DNA of 64,000 bases from Monosporascus cannonballus (lineage: Eukaryota > Ascomycota > Sordariomycetes > Xylariales). Below the pieces are notes generated by a model. It had not been told where the DNA came from and did not search any database. It saw only the letters and a list, made by a program, of their open reading frames with translations. Positions 1 to 13,142 of this stretch are shown piece by piece. The stretch covers positions 1 through 64,000 of the forward strand of contig QJNS01000254.1 of the NCBI GenBank assembly GCA_004154925.1. The letters run 5' to 3'. How positions within the stretch are numbered: the first letter of the stretch is position 1; each line of letters begins with the position of its first letter. Both the position numbers and the translations under genes were made by a program.

Positions 1-3000
1 GGGGGGGGTTCAAAGAAAGGTAGCTTGCAACATACTTTTGTAGTTCTTCTAGCCGCTCCATACCAAGGTGAGACAGATCTATCCCGTGATAAGAGCGATT
101 CTCTCGGAAACCTAGCATATCAAGCCGGCCAGAGCCCATGATGTCTCTCTTTCCGAGCTCCAGCATAGCGCCATACTTCGCGACACACTTCCAGGACTCG
201 TGTAGCAGGTCGCCGGAGAGGGAATTGAGGACAAGGTCGACGCCGCGGCCAGAGGTCTCACGCATGACGCCCTCGACGAAGGAGGCGTCCCGCGAGTTGA
301 AGATGCGCGAGCGCGGGATGCCGTATCGCTCAACCAGGTACTCGATCTTGCGGCGGCTGCCCACGGTGAGGTACATCTCGGCGCCGAGCATGCGACACAC
401 CTGGATGGCGGTGAGGCCGACGCCGCCGCACGCCGAGTGGATCAGCACGCTCTGGCCGGCCGCGAGCCGGCCGATGCTGACGAGGCTGTGAAGCACCGTC
501 GCGAAGCAGACGGGCACCGTGGCCGCCTCCTCGAACGACAGGCCGTCGGGGATCCGTACCACGAGGCCCACCGGCAGTGTCAGGTGCGTCGCCAGCGAGC
601 CCGGGTAGAAGGCTATGACACGGTCGCCCGGCGCGAGGCCCCACGCCGCCGACCCCACGCGGCGCACCACGCCCGCCGCCTCAAACCCCAGCGCCACCGA
701 TCCCGAGCCATCCTGCGATATCATGCCCATGGCGATGAGCATGTCGCGGAAGTTCAGGCCCATAGCCCGGGTCTCAACCTCGACGTGGTCGTCGGGTATT
801 GTTGGGGGAAGGGGCTCGTCCCGCCAGTGCAACGTATCGAGGGAGCCGAGTTTCTCCACCTGGACAGTTTTCCTGAAAGCGGTAACCGACTCCGCGTCTG
901 TCTGCCCCTCGCGTAGCTTGTCCGTAAGTGAGAAGGGGTGGTATCTTGGAATACGGACAACCCCGCCATCAACAACGAACTCCTTGTCTGGCGCGAGATT
1001 GCCGGCATCCTCTTGGCTGCGGATCTTTTCGAACACGCGGGAAACAAGACTGGCGAATTCGGGCTCGTTCTCATAGATCTCTAGCGTGAACACCGACAAT
1101 GCGAGTTCGGAACGGAGAGTACGAGTCACGCCGATGACCTGTGCGGACCGAGGGTCCATACACTTGATTTGGATGGGCCGGGTGAGCCATAGAAGTTTCT
1201 CTTTCCCGAGACCTTGGACAAAAGTTTTGAAATCCTTGAACGACTGCTCCGTCAACTCGCCGAACCCTTTACCCTCGAGGTCTAGACAGCTGATGATGTC
1301 TTGTTGGGTTGGAGGGCGTGCCGTTAATCGACAGGGGGTGATGTCCCAGCCGGCACTCGCCAAGGAGATCTTCAGAGCGTGAGCCACGCCCGAATTCTCG
1401 TCATTGCATAGCAGGGCGGCTTTTTTCTCCGGGGGTGTCGAGTCGGCCTTCATCCGTGAAATTATAGCAGCGTTGGTCCTATATGCCTCTTCGGCGTGGT
1501 CGTAGCAGGCTACATCCGCACCAGTGAGCCCGACAGCTTTCAGCTCGGAGTCCCAGCGTTCGACAGTGATATACGGCTGGTCGGGCCGGCCATCCCCCTC
1601 GCCCAGCCACCACCCGGCGAGGTGCCCAAACGGGTAATTCGGAGCCCGGCTGATGCCACAGAGTTCCGTCAACACGAGTATGCCATCCGGCTTCAGCAGC
1701 GACGCCATATTTGCCAATGATTCTCTAATACAAGGGGTAGCATGTACGACGTTGGCGGCGAGTATAAGGTCGTAAGCTCCCGCCTTTTTGTCGAACCCTT
1801 GGTCGAACGGAGACTTAGTGATGTCGAATACCTTGTACTCCATATTGTGCGCGTACGAGAAGCGCTGTTTCGCCTTGCCGAAGAAACCGGCCGACACATC
1901 TGTATATGTATACACGGAATAGGCAGGGAGTCCCGCCTCGTCCACGAGGCCTCGTAGAATCAGTTCCGTTGTCCCGCCCGTGCCGGCGCCTACCTCGAGG
2001 ATGCGTAGGTCAGGACGCGAGTTTGAGAGAAGACGAACGAAATCGCCGTACCCGAACGAGTCCTCGTTATATAGTTCCGTGAGGACGTTATCTTGCATAA
2101 GGACATCCAATGCCCCTCGGGAGCCGGTGAATATGCTCTCGGCGTGTTCGCTTATCCGCGCGGTTGCGATGGCGAGCGCGCGCTTGTTTCCGTTCTCGAG
2201 GACTCGGAGGCGTGCCTTGATCAGGCTTTGGCGCTCGGTCGATCCCAGTCGAGTCAGACGGGCCGCACCCGTGACAAGAGGAAATCTGCCGTCTTCCGCG
2301 TCCCTTACCTGTCTATTCAGCCAGTCGCGGAACTTCTCGAGGTGCGGCTGGCAAGGCGTAAGAGAAGCTATCTTGTCCGCCTCTTCGAGCATGCAGAGGA
2401 GCGTCAGCTCCTGCTGCAGGTCGGTTTGCGATTTGTCGGACTTGGGCGCGCGGAGCAGGGTCCTCGGATCCACGAAGTCGAAGTCCGGAACCCATCTGAG
2501 TTGAGCGGCCGCATGGACGTCGCCGGATTTGAGCTTGTGGTCGTCATCGAGCGGTGCGAGTTGGAGGCCGCGCAGACGCAGTACAGTCCTACCGTCCGCG
2601 ACGCACTCGATGCGGCCACGTCGGAGGTCGCTTCCCTTGCTCCAGGCGCAGGCGTGCATCGCCGCCGCGCCGCGGGAGATCTCGAGTTCCTCGATCAAGG
2701 TGGGAACCTGCAGACCGTCGATATTGCGCAACAGGCCTTTGGCCCCGGCTACGACGAGAAGCTGCAGGCAGGCGTCGATTGCCGCCGGATGGAGAGTGAA
2801 GGGCGAAGCAGAGTGGTTGTGCACGTCGACCAGCTTTGCTTCCGCGAGATACTCGGTAGCTGATGTGGCGATCTCACTCAGGCCCTGGAATTCCGGGCCG
2901 TAACGGAACCCCAACTTATTCATCGCCTGGTAGAAGGCAGCTGCCGGGATCTGACGCGGCAAAGTCTTGGGCTCCGAAATTGGCTTCCTGGGTACCTCCA

Positions 3001-6000
3001 TCTGTGTAGCTTCGCCTTCACAGTGCTTTATCCAGTTTGAGCCCGTGAGAGACGTGACGGTGAAGTCGAACCAAGTGGAGTCGTCAGAGTCGGTCAGGCG
3101 CTTCTGGCGTAGAGTGGTGACGACCTCGACCGGGCCTGAGTCGTTGAGGACGAGAGCCGTGCGGACTTTGAAATGACGAAGGCTGTAACCAGAGCCGATA
3201 GCTGTTCCCGCCACCTGCCGGATCGCCTCGCCGGCCATGGCGACATAACCGGCAAAGGGGAAGACGATATCATCCCCTACTTTGTGGTCGGCTATCCAAG
3301 GCGCCTCTTCGAGGTGAAGGAGGTTGCGCCAGAGCGGCTCCTCTTCGGGCGATTCGGGGGACCTGGTGCCAAGTAGGCAGTGGCGAGGATACTTGCGCGT
3401 CCTCCAGGCTTGGGACAGCCGGCTCTCGTACCAGAACGAAGGTCCGCTGTGGTCCCAGGGGTACGGTGGCAGTCCAGAGATGGCTCGTCCGTGGGGAAAT
3501 AGAGGAGCAAAATCGATGTTGACGTTTTCTTGGTACAACTTACCAATTGCAGATAAAAGAGAAACGGCGCTGTCGCTGTTACGGGTCTGCGACGTGATAT
3601 AGTTGCAGGCTCGGTTGCTGGCGGCGCAGATCTGCCGTAACGGTCCGGCGAGTGTCGAATGCGGTCCAATCTCCAAGAACAAACCGCCGTCGCCGCTGAG
3701 CCCGAGCAGATGGGTGACAGCCGAGCTGAATCGCACTGGAGAAACGAGATTACTTACCCAGTAATCCAGACCGAACGCATCGGTATCGTCGATTGCCTTG
3801 CCAGAGACACTGGATATGAACAAGGCACGGGCCCGATCTCGTGAGGCAGCACAGGATAAGTCCTCTTGTTGCAACAAACGCAGGTATTTCTCTCCCGCCG
3901 CGGCCATACATGCTTAAGCCAGCATGTTAGCCGTCTTCATAGGGACCGGAGAACTAGTATAGAGGGACAGCGACCCACGTGAATGATAAGCCACATCGAC
4001 TTTCAAGGTGCGAGCGAAAACACCCGGCTGGCGTTCTTGGATCGACAAAACAGCCTCCTCGACGGCCCGACGGCCGCCGGAGAGTGTCGTGCTCTCGGGG
4101 CTATTCTCGCAGGCCAAGGTAACGCCCTCGCGCAGGATATCTCTTAACTGGTCCGCCCCGAGGCCGATTGCCGCCATGGCCCCGGCTGCACTGCCGTCTC
4201 TGACGACGAACCCTCGGTAGTACGCCGCTGCGATGGCGAACTCGAGGGTTATGTATCCCGCGGCATACGCCGCCGCTATCTCGCCACTGGAATGTCCCAC
4301 GACGGCACCCGGCGTGATGCCAAGTCGCTCAAACTGGTGGAACAGTGCGATTTGCAGCACTGTGCAGAGGGGCTGTGCTAGCTCCGCCTTGTTGACTTCG
4401 CTGGCTTCTCCGAACTTCTGTAGTTCGGCTACGTGACGACGCTTTAGCTGAATGGTATATGTGTCTCGATGTCTCGATTGGCGGCGTTGACTTACACATT
4501 ATTGTCCAGGTTGGCGGGTTCTTTAAGCCGTGCAAGATCTTATCCATGGCCGTGATATCTTCGAGGAATTGCTTGTTCGTCAGGAGCTGTGCACCCATCC
4601 CGGCCCACTGGGCGCCTTGGCCGCTGAATACCATGATAACATTGTGGTTAAAAGATTTGGCAGCGGACTTTACCGCCGTGGACGTCTCAATAACCCTTCC
4701 AGGCTGTATGACCGTAAAGGCCTTGTGTGAAAGGCGCTCGCGGCGGAGTGCCCGAGTGAACGCAATCTTCCGGATTTCATCCGGATGCTGCAGGGCATAT
4801 TTCTGGTGCAACTCGATCTGCCGCTCAAGGGAGGGTTGGGTGTTCGCGGAGAAGACAATGAGCTCGGGCTGTGATGCATCCTGGTCGACGATCGCGTCCC
4901 GTTCTGGCGAAAATGAGTCGATAATAACCTAACTATCATCAGTGCCGGTATATGGCCGAAAAAGGAACCCGTCGAAGAATTAACAGAAATAGGGGCGAGT
5001 CTATGGGCATAGGAGTGGCCGCTACGCAAGGTATCACGTACGTGTGCGTTAGACCCGCCGATTCCGAAAGAATTCACACTAATTCTTTCCGTTCTACCCG
5101 CGGGGAAAGGCGTTGGCTTCGTTGGTACCGTGAGCTTTTTTTCCTCGAATGGAACTATGGGACAATTCTCAGCGTCACTAGCTAGTTGCTTGGAGGAGTA
5201 AACGACTTACTCCTTGGATTTGGATTCTTGAATTTGATATTTGGCGGGATAATTTTGTGTTCCAAAGCGAGGACGGCTTTGATCACACTGGTAATTCCAG
5301 CAGAGCCTTCTCCATGCCCGACGTTGGGCTTTACGGACCCAAGGTAGACACCATGCGTTCCGAAAACGTTTCCGATTGCCGTGGTCTCGATGGGATCACC
5401 GATTGGAGTTCCAGTGCCGTGACACTTAAGGCGGAGGGGTTGGGTTAGCCATACACACTTTGGCTCGAATAGGGGGAAGACTCTACGTACCTCGACGAAT
5501 GAAGTATCCGAGGGGTCCAAGCCGGCATCGGCATATACTTGCCGGATCAGCATCTCTTGGGCGTCGGCCCGTGGAACTAACAAGCCTGGACTCTTCCCGT
5601 CGCTATTGGTGGCTGAGCCGCGAATTATAGCTCTGACGGGGTTGCCATCATGGAGAGCATGATCCAGCCTTTTGATATACAGGGCTGTGATACCATCAGC
5701 TCGTGCGAAGCCGTCTGCGCTCGCATCAAAAGTTTTGCAGGAGCCTTCTGGCGAGAGCACGCCCTCTGAAGTCATGGCAGCGAAAGTTGCAGGGCTCATA
5801 ATCAAGTTCGTGCCCGCAACCACAGCGGCGGTAGCATCGCCGGCCTCCAAATCTCTACAAGCATTGTGTAGTGCTACGAGGGATGCGGAACAAGCTGTTT
5901 TGATGACCGTACTAAATAAAAATAAGGAATTAGCTAGAAGACTATCATGAAGCGGTAGGTATGTCACGCACCTCGGCCCGCGCAGATCGTATTCGTATGA

Positions 6001-6702
6001 GACACGATTAGCAATCATGTAATCCCCAGAACCGGTCAGGATGTAGTTGCCAGGGTTCTGGGGTTCCTTGCTGCGATATTGCACCCAGTCGTCTCCGAAC
6101 GTGCCCACGTAGCAACCTATGCGCTGCCCACGATATTTGGTCTCCGCCGCGTCCTCGAAGCACTCCCAAGTAACCTCCAGCAGAAGCCGTTGTTGCGGGT
6201 CGCACTTTTCCAACTCTCGTTTGGTCATGGAGAAGAAGGACGGGTCGAAGTGAGAAAGGTCCTGATTTAGAAAGTATCCGAACTTGGCCCTTATACTTTC
6301 TTTCTCCCCGAGTGAATCGTCGAAACCTTCGACATTATACCGATTCCCGGGAATCTTGCTGCGGGCGTCACGGCCGTTCACTAGAAGATCCCAGAACCCG
6401 TCGCCGCTATCAATGCCGCCGGGTAATCGCATCGCAATACCGCAGATAGCAATTGGACAGCCCCTAAGCATTCCATTGTCGTTGCCCCTCTCACAAGTAG
6501 CAGGTTCGGCGAACTCCGCCGAGGCACGATCACTCGAAGGTGTGAGTATGTCCGACCCCGAGTCTGTTAAGCTCTTAGGGGTACAGTTGCGGCCATCTGC
6601 AATACAACCGCATTCCCTCTGACCTTTATAGCCATTGCGTCCTTGCTGTCTGCCGCGCCCGGCCTCTTCGCCAGCGAAGCTGGTAACTATCTCGTCAGAC
6701 AT
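1..6702 (-). CDS. Highly reducing polyketide synthase, 3' end outside the window
   Basis: Iterative type I PKS that builds a reduced, possibly C-methylated polyketide. Exons run 6702-5972, 5911-5491, 5424-5211, 5154-5042, 4928-4496, 4428-3979 and 3912 to beyond base 1, giving about 2,091 codons in the window. KS starts near residue 81, with Cys251 in TACSASL, His386 in CHGTGT and His421 in NVGHGEG. AT has GHSSGE (Ser684). DH has a catalytic His near 997 (ADHKVGDD) and an Asp near 1167 (AAIDAC). The methyltransferase has [10 protein letters not shown] near 1425-1434 and a GWWLG motif. ER has NFRDML and SACGGVG near 1947-1953. KR and ACP, expected next, lie past the left edge. The last exon stays open to base 1. 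All visible catalytic residues are present, so the synthase looks functional; the product cannot be inferred. It is divergent from a methyltransferase gene 1.2 kb away. Confidence 0.93.
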
Positions 6703-7906
6703 ACTGCGACTTATGTCCTTGCGATTTATGCCACTGAATAGTGCGCAAGGGAAAAGACGTTTCCTATTTCAGCTGGCGAGCGGGCGAGTCCAAATAAAGT
6801 TCGCTTGAAGGCGTCAGTTAGGAGGGACCAGAAGCGACCCGGGGTTCTGGGAAGGCCCTCATGGAGTTGCATCCCCAAGGTTGCATTTGCATTAGCAGGT
6901 ATGCGGATAATATCATGCACATCCACGTTGCCATGCCTGCCTACGCCGAATACAGGTTAAATAAAATACGGGGTACCAGAGGACGGAGCATAACGAATCG
7001 GCTCATCGTCATTCCGGCGGTCGAGTAGTACCCAACCAAGCCTTTTCGAGAAGTATAAGCGATTCTTAGATATGCAGTCGAGACACGAACCATTCTGCTT
7101 CAGTCGACTAGTCCGAGTTTCCTCTACGACAGTGGCGGAGAGATTAGGCTATTGACCCATCTCGTGGGCTCGGCGACCAAAAAAGAACCAGAAAAAGGGA
7201 AATTTTACTTAGTGCCACATCCTAGTCCGACAGGGGGTCGTCCCGTTAGCGTGGAAGACCGTGCCCGGGTTGTATCGAAACATAGATACCGTTTCGTTAG
7301 CCGACCGAATCTTCCATGCCGGGCGTGTAAAATAGAAGGCCCCAGGACTCCGGTTGTCAGCAAGGATCTACACGGGAAAGGCGATTGTGCGGAGTTATCA
7401 GACCATCAAGACGCGTGACAGACCCGCCTGCATGGATCAACATAAAATTGCAATAATTCGACCCTTGCTACCATGTGGTGGTCGCAGTTTCATCAAGGAT
7501 TTAGATACGAAGTGTACCCAGGCCCGAGAATACCAGACGGGAAAATAAGACCCGCAATCTCAAACGGTGAGAAGCGGCGCGCGCCGACCCAGGTTCTGAG
7601 GTGGTCTGGGCCAATCGTTTGACCTAGGGGACCCTATCTTTGCGAGCTTGGGTAGTTCAGCCTCGCAACGTGCCGCCCCCATAGTACAGTAAAATAATGA
7701 TACCCGCAAATGGTACCTTCCTTCTTCGACAGCGCCTGGGGTTGTTTTCGTAGCATGGGTGAGCAATCGACGATAGCCATGGGCAGGAGAGGGCTGTATG
7801 GGGACGCCCGGACAGAGACTAAAAACCCCAGGCTCCCATTGAGCGTCATTCCATATTTTCGCCTACCTACATGGTCAATGCGACTATCAAAGTAGCTCGA
7901 AATCCG
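6703..7906. promoter_or_regulatory. Shared upstream region of PKS and methyltransferase
   Basis: About 1.2 kb between the divergent starts of the polyketide synthase and the LaeA-like methyltransferase. No long coding frame with family resemblance was seen on either strand. It probably holds both promoters. No convincing TATA box or binding palindrome was identified, so the regulatory role is inferred from gene orientation only. Confidence 0.5.
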
Positions 7907-9735
7907 ATGGACGCCACGAACCGCCGCGAACGGGTCGGGCCCGCCTCCGCTTACCAGTCGTTACCCCCATCTGCTCCCGGGAACAGCAGCTCGCTTAGCT
8001 CCTCCACGCTGCAGCGCAGTCGGCTCCCCCGAGCCAATACCGATGCCCGGGCTCAGTCGAGGCTGTCTGGGCACGTCTCAGACGGTCCTGGAAGATCCAG
8101 CTCGCCAAAGAGCTTCAAGAACCGGCCTCACGTATGAGATTGCTATCCTTATCCCGTTAGTCGTGCAGGTCCGTATTCTAACGAATGTCAGAGCCACACA
8201 CATGGTTCACTCTCCGATGCGAGTAACGCATGGGACCATTTCTGTGCGGACGATTCTGACGAGTCCGCGTCCGACGGGTCATTAGCCAGGTAACGATTTG
8301 CTGTCACCATGCACACCGCGGTAAGGCCAGACTGTTTAACGAGGTCCCCTATACAGATCTAAATCCAAACGTGCCACAAGACCATCAAGAAAATTGCAGT
8401 CTTTCATCCGGAAGCTCGGTAGGACGAGCCTGAAAGGTGCCCCCCCTCTCACGGGACACGCATTAGTGAGGTTACTAATCTAGTTCTTAGCGGAGTATCT
8501 GCTTCCTAGCGATAGTATCGTAAGGTTTCCAGGACTTTTCGACTGATACCTCACAGCTAATGACCAGTTGATATTTTAGGAAGAAAGACGAAGAATCGGT
8601 GAACGTTCTCTGATCATCGGCTCCGAGAATATCTGCTAATAATCCCCAGATCTTGGCCATCAGCTATGCTTGACAGTACATAATCAGAGACTATATCTCG
8701 CGCCCCTCATAAACCCACGCAGAGTCCTCGATGTTGGCACGGGTGAGAGAATCTTATCCCCTAACCCGAATACAATCGGATGGAAGACAACATAGCCCAT
8801 ACACTGAAACTGTTCACGCCACGATCAGGGAGAGCGTTCAGTGGAGATTCGCCAGCTAATCTGGCTCATTCGTAGGCACTGGCATATGGGCCACAGACTT
8901 CGCACAGCAGCACCCAAGGAGCGAGGTTCTCGGGATTGACCTAAATCCTATCGAGCCGGAACTTCCCGTGCCACCAAATTGCCGCTTCGAATGTGGGGAT
9001 GCCCGAAGTGAGTGGATGTTTGCAGAAGGCAAATCGTTCGACTACATCCACGTCCGGTCACTGGTTGTGATGATGGACCATCACCTGCTCCTCAAGCCAG
9101 TTTACAACCATCTAACACCAGGCGGGTGGGCAGAGTTTCAGGAGTGGAATCTGAAATTCGAATCGGCAGACCGCTCCCTTGAGGGCACTCAGCTGTACAG
9201 ATGGAACTGTCTGGTGAGAAAGGGTAGCTACTGCTTTATCTTCTCCGGTCGTCAGGGTGCTAACTGCTACATCAGGCATTAAGCAGTTAGGCGGAGGCAC
9301 AGCGCGGATAATGAGTTACAAGCACATATTGCCAGAGATGGGGTTCGAGGAGGTCACGGAGAGGAAGTACGCCGTGCCGATAAACCCCTGGGCTCCTGGG
9401 AAGCAGTCCAAGGCGATGGGCGAAATGAATAAGACGAATATTCTTGCCTTGATGCGGCCGATGTCGACGGCGATACTTACGAACGTCCTGGGGTGGTCGA
9501 AAAGCGACGTAGACGATCTGCTTGCCGCTGCCAGAAAGGACCTGGACAATACACAAATACACGGCTTCATGACACTGTAGGGTGCATTCCACGATTAGTC
9601 GACTTGTTGTCACACTAACACCGCGGTAGAATGACCGTATACTGCCGAAAGCCACGATGCGATTCATCGGTTTCAGTATCGCTGGAGGTAGCTGGGGGAG
9701 CGCTGCCCGATATTAGATCGGGGGCTTCTGAGTAA
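7907..9735 (+). CDS. LaeA-like SAM-dependent methyltransferase
   Basis: Class I methyltransferase (Methyltransf_23/LaeA-like). Nine exons fit: 7907-8131, 8192-8289, 8357-8418, 8491-8519, 8580-8598, 8650-8742, 8876-9223, 9276-9576 and 9630-9735, giving 426 codons with all phases agreeing. The N-terminus is Ser-rich then acidic (DDSDESASDG), as in this family. Next come YLLPSDS, a HQL..LYLAP stretch and SAM motif I VLDVGTGTGIWATDF, split by an intron inside the glycine loop. Later motifs are LGIDLNP, GDARS, LTPGGWAEFQEW and a C-terminal PINPWAPGK and TVYCRKP. The first ATG could instead be at 7871, and exon 8 has a stop at 9578 if the last intron is not used. In a PKS cluster such genes methylate the product or act as LaeA-type regulators; which applies here is unknown. 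Exons 4 and 5 (29 and 19 nt) are the least certain. Confidence 0.8.
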
Positions 9736-11623
9736 TGTGCCCGTGCATACGTGGAAGATCGCGGGCATAAGCATGAAGGCTACTAGACACTGTCCGATTG
9801 GCTTACACGCGTCCAGGTACCGCGTTCGGCAAGGGTGTGGCTGCGCCGTCTTGCGAACTCTGCCTCCAGAGCTTTCCTTAGAGTAGAGTCTCATGAGATA
9901 GCCAGCAAGCCGGCCGAGTGTAGTATTGGCCAAGCACATAGTCCAAGAGATTAGAAATAGTTACAAATACACCAGGTAAACTAGCATCTAGAAAAGTGAG
10001 CTTAGTCCCTGATTAATCGCCACAAAGCACTATCCGCCTAGCAGTGTCCCCCTCGCCCATCGGACACCCCGGAGCTCCTAGATATACTTGTAGCAAGTCG
10101 TGTAGACCAATATAGTGCCGAGTCGGAACTACTCTTCCAGTGCCTTGCCCCCCCCCAAAGCGCCAGTAGACCAACTAGCGTGATGGACATGCGGTGTCCT
10201 ATGGTGTTTTCGAAGTGAGCAATTGCCATCACCTATATTCGGCTGCCTGTGTGATTAATTGTGCCCGTCGAGTAGGGAGGGAACCAGGTGAGACTTTGCC
10301 GGCAGGGCCCTGCTTGGATATCTAGCGACCGTCCGACGTTGGAATAGGATAAACACGAGAATATACAGTCGTAAGTGAAGCATCTTGAAAACGCAGTTCT
10401 TTGTTCTCTCGTATTTCCTATAGAAGTCATGAGGTCAATGCCAGTAGCCTCCCGGGGCCACAGCCCCGTCAGGGGTAACCCACAGCTAAGCATGTCCTGA
10501 GTCGCTACCGTGCACTATGATTATGCACGAGGCGATTACATGCTCAAACCAGTACTTTCTCTTAGACCTTACTTCTGTTCTTTGCGTTGGGACTCTTTTC
10601 AAGAACCTAAAAGTGCGTGGTGTCGCCACTCGAAGTAGCCGACGAGCCGAGGCATCTCTCGCTGCGTCAGCGCCATACATTCCCCGGCGTCCCCGTGGTG
10701 TATGAAGAAAGCCTTGTGTATTTTTATGGACCAGACATGGGCATGGCATAGGAGAGTTATTATGAGGTATTGTATTACTAAATCAGTTTGTGATATGGGC
10801 ATAGGTGGTACCGACTGGCTTCGTTGTCACGACCACGATGAAAACAAGTCATGCAGATCTGCATGCCTTGGTGTCACAGACATAACGGCGTCACAGTGAG
10901 CGTTGCATAATAGGGAATGCCGCTTCTTGACGATGCATCACGGAATATCCTACCATGAACACTTATATCCCCTATATGAGAAAGGAGGAGCATTTTCTCA
11001 CCAAGCAACTATGGTTGTAAAGTAGCCCGACTAACGTTAGTCTTGAGACCCTGGGCTGAGAAGCGACCGTATCTGGAAAGATGTGATTCTTATTGATTTA
11101 ATGTTCAACACTACGGAGTGCCGGTGTTCAACCATGCTGAGATTCTTAGTGGTCTTGGAACGTCATCCATGTCGTTGGGAGCACTACACCATATCTGCCG
11201 CAGTAAGGATTGACTAGCTACCACATAAGAGACGCATTGCATTGTGGCAACCTATCCTTTGATCGATAGGGCTACCGGTTCCTCATGAAACACATTGGTC
11301 TATTGCCCCCGCTGTATATGTCGTCCCACGAGCGGCTCCATCACATAAAGGACCAAAGCCTGCATCCAGTGAATGCCATTCGCCAATCGATTCTTGCAGT
11401 TAATGAATCTTTGTATGAAACGGAGTATGCTTGCGGCGGAGAATCATCGGCTGATCTAGCGGGACTGACATCACTTCTTAGGCTAGAAATTCTTTGGACG
11501 ATGCGCCCCGCCAAAAATCGGCTGTGGATTCTCAATCAAGCCGTGTTTAAATTCAATGGTAGAGGACGCATCAGGAAGACACAACAGACCACGAAAAGAC
11601 CATTCTCAGGTATTGCAATAGAT
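9736..11623. other. Intergenic region, no recognisable gene
   Basis: About 1.9 kb between the methyltransferase and RBG1. Short open frames occur on both strands but none resembles a known family. A plus-strand open stretch near 10050-10220 reads smoothly yet has no start or clear splice partner. No repeat or mobile element was recognised. Confidence 0.5.
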
Positions 11624-13142
11624 ATGTCGACCACGGTAGATAAGGTGAGCTAGACTCGGGAAAGTTGATGAACATGTCACCGGCTGATACTTTTCTTAGA
11701 TCAAAGAGATCGAGGCCGAAGTGAGTAAACTGTTGTTGCTCTGGGAAGTATCAACAAGAATGACTAAGCTATCGATAGATGGCCCGAACTCAGAAGAACA
11801 AGGCGACGTCTTTTCACCTTGGTCAGCTGAAAGCCAAGTTGGCCAAGCTGAAGCGAGAGCTTTTGACCCCCAGTGGAGGTGGCGGCGGCGGTGGTGCTGG
11901 CTTCGACGTTGCTAGAACTGGTGTTGCTAGTATTGGCTTCATCGGCTTTCCATCGGTGGGAAAGAGTACCTTGATGAGCAAACTGACCGGCCAGCATTCC
12001 GAAGCAGCTGCCTACGAGTTCACAACCTTAACATCAGTGCCTGGACAGGTCACTTACAATGGTAATTTCCCTTTCGACCCCCGTGAGGTCATGCGCATCC
12101 GAAGCCCCCTGGGGCTGCGTATTTGAGTGTCCTCACTCAAGCCCAAGTCCTCTTGCTCACATGGTACTCTCCAGGCGCTCCGCTGCAGATGATTGATCTT
12201 CCTGGTATCATCGAGGGAGCCAAGGATGGCCGAGGACGAGGTCGTCAGGTCATTGCCGTGGCTAAGACTTGTCACCTGATTTTCATTGTACTGGACGTGA
12301 ATAAACCCCTGACGGACAAGAGGGTCATAGAGTCCGAATTGGAAGGTTTCGGAATCCGCATCAATAAGGAGCCGCCCAATATCACGTTCAAGAAGAAGGA
12401 TAAGGGTGGACTGAACATTACCAGCACGGTGCCGCTTACCCACATCGACCACGACGAAATCAAAGCCGTGATGAACGAGTACCGCATCAACTCGGCGGAT
12501 ATTGCCATACGCTGCGATGCAACAGTGGATGATCTAATTGATGTCCTAGAAGCAAAAAGCCGCAGCTATATACCCGTTATATATGTTCTTAACAAGATCG
12601 ACTCTATCAGCATCGAGGAGCTCGACCTGCTCTATAGAATCCCGAACGCAGTGCCCATCAGTTCGGAGCATGGGTGGAATATTGATGAGCTGATGGAAGC
12701 TATGTACGTCTTTGACCTTTCCGCTAGAGCCATACCCTTGGTACAGGTAGCTAATAAGCCCTTGGCTGCAGGTGGGATAAACTGAAGCTCGTTCGAGTCT
12801 ATACGAAGCCCAAGGGGAAGATGCCAGACTACTCGTCACCTGTTGTGCTCCGTGCAACAAGGTGTACAGTTGAAGACTTCGTAAGTGTACCGGTCGGAGA
12901 TATTGGTGTTTGAGGGCAACCATGCTAACCTCCAGGAACAGTGTAACCAAATCCACCGTAGCATTGTCGAGCAGTTCAAAACCGCTATAGTTTATGGGAA
13001 GTCCGTAAAGCATCAGCCTCAGCGTGTGGGCCTTTCCCACGAGCTAGCCGACGAAGATATTGGTAATGCAACCATCTCGGAGTTGTCACATGACGATAGC
13101 TATTGCTAACTTTGCATCCCAGTTACTATCGTTAAGAGGTAA
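11624..13142 (+). CDS. RBG1: Ribosome-binding GTPase RBG1/DRG1
   Basis: Developmentally regulated GTP-binding protein of the Obg/DRG family, a cytoplasmic translation GTPase that works with a DFRP partner (Tma46 in yeast). Seven exons: 11624-11644, 11700-11720, 11779-12061, 12175-12703, 12772-12880, 12942-13062 and 13123-13142, giving 367 aa, the usual length. The order is a basic N-terminal helix, a seven-glycine run, G1 GFPSVGKST (residues 70-78), G3 DLPG (116-119), G4 NKID (248-251) and a TGS domain ending in DEDIVTIVKR. The first two exons code only seven residues each, typical for this locus in fungi. Every splice junction restores the strongly conserved protein. No damage is seen. Confidence 0.96.

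Noticed and set aside
10050..10220. Smooth plus-strand open stretch with SDTPELLDILVASRVDQY
   Set aside because: No start codon, no convincing splice sites around it and no recognised family; it may be chance.
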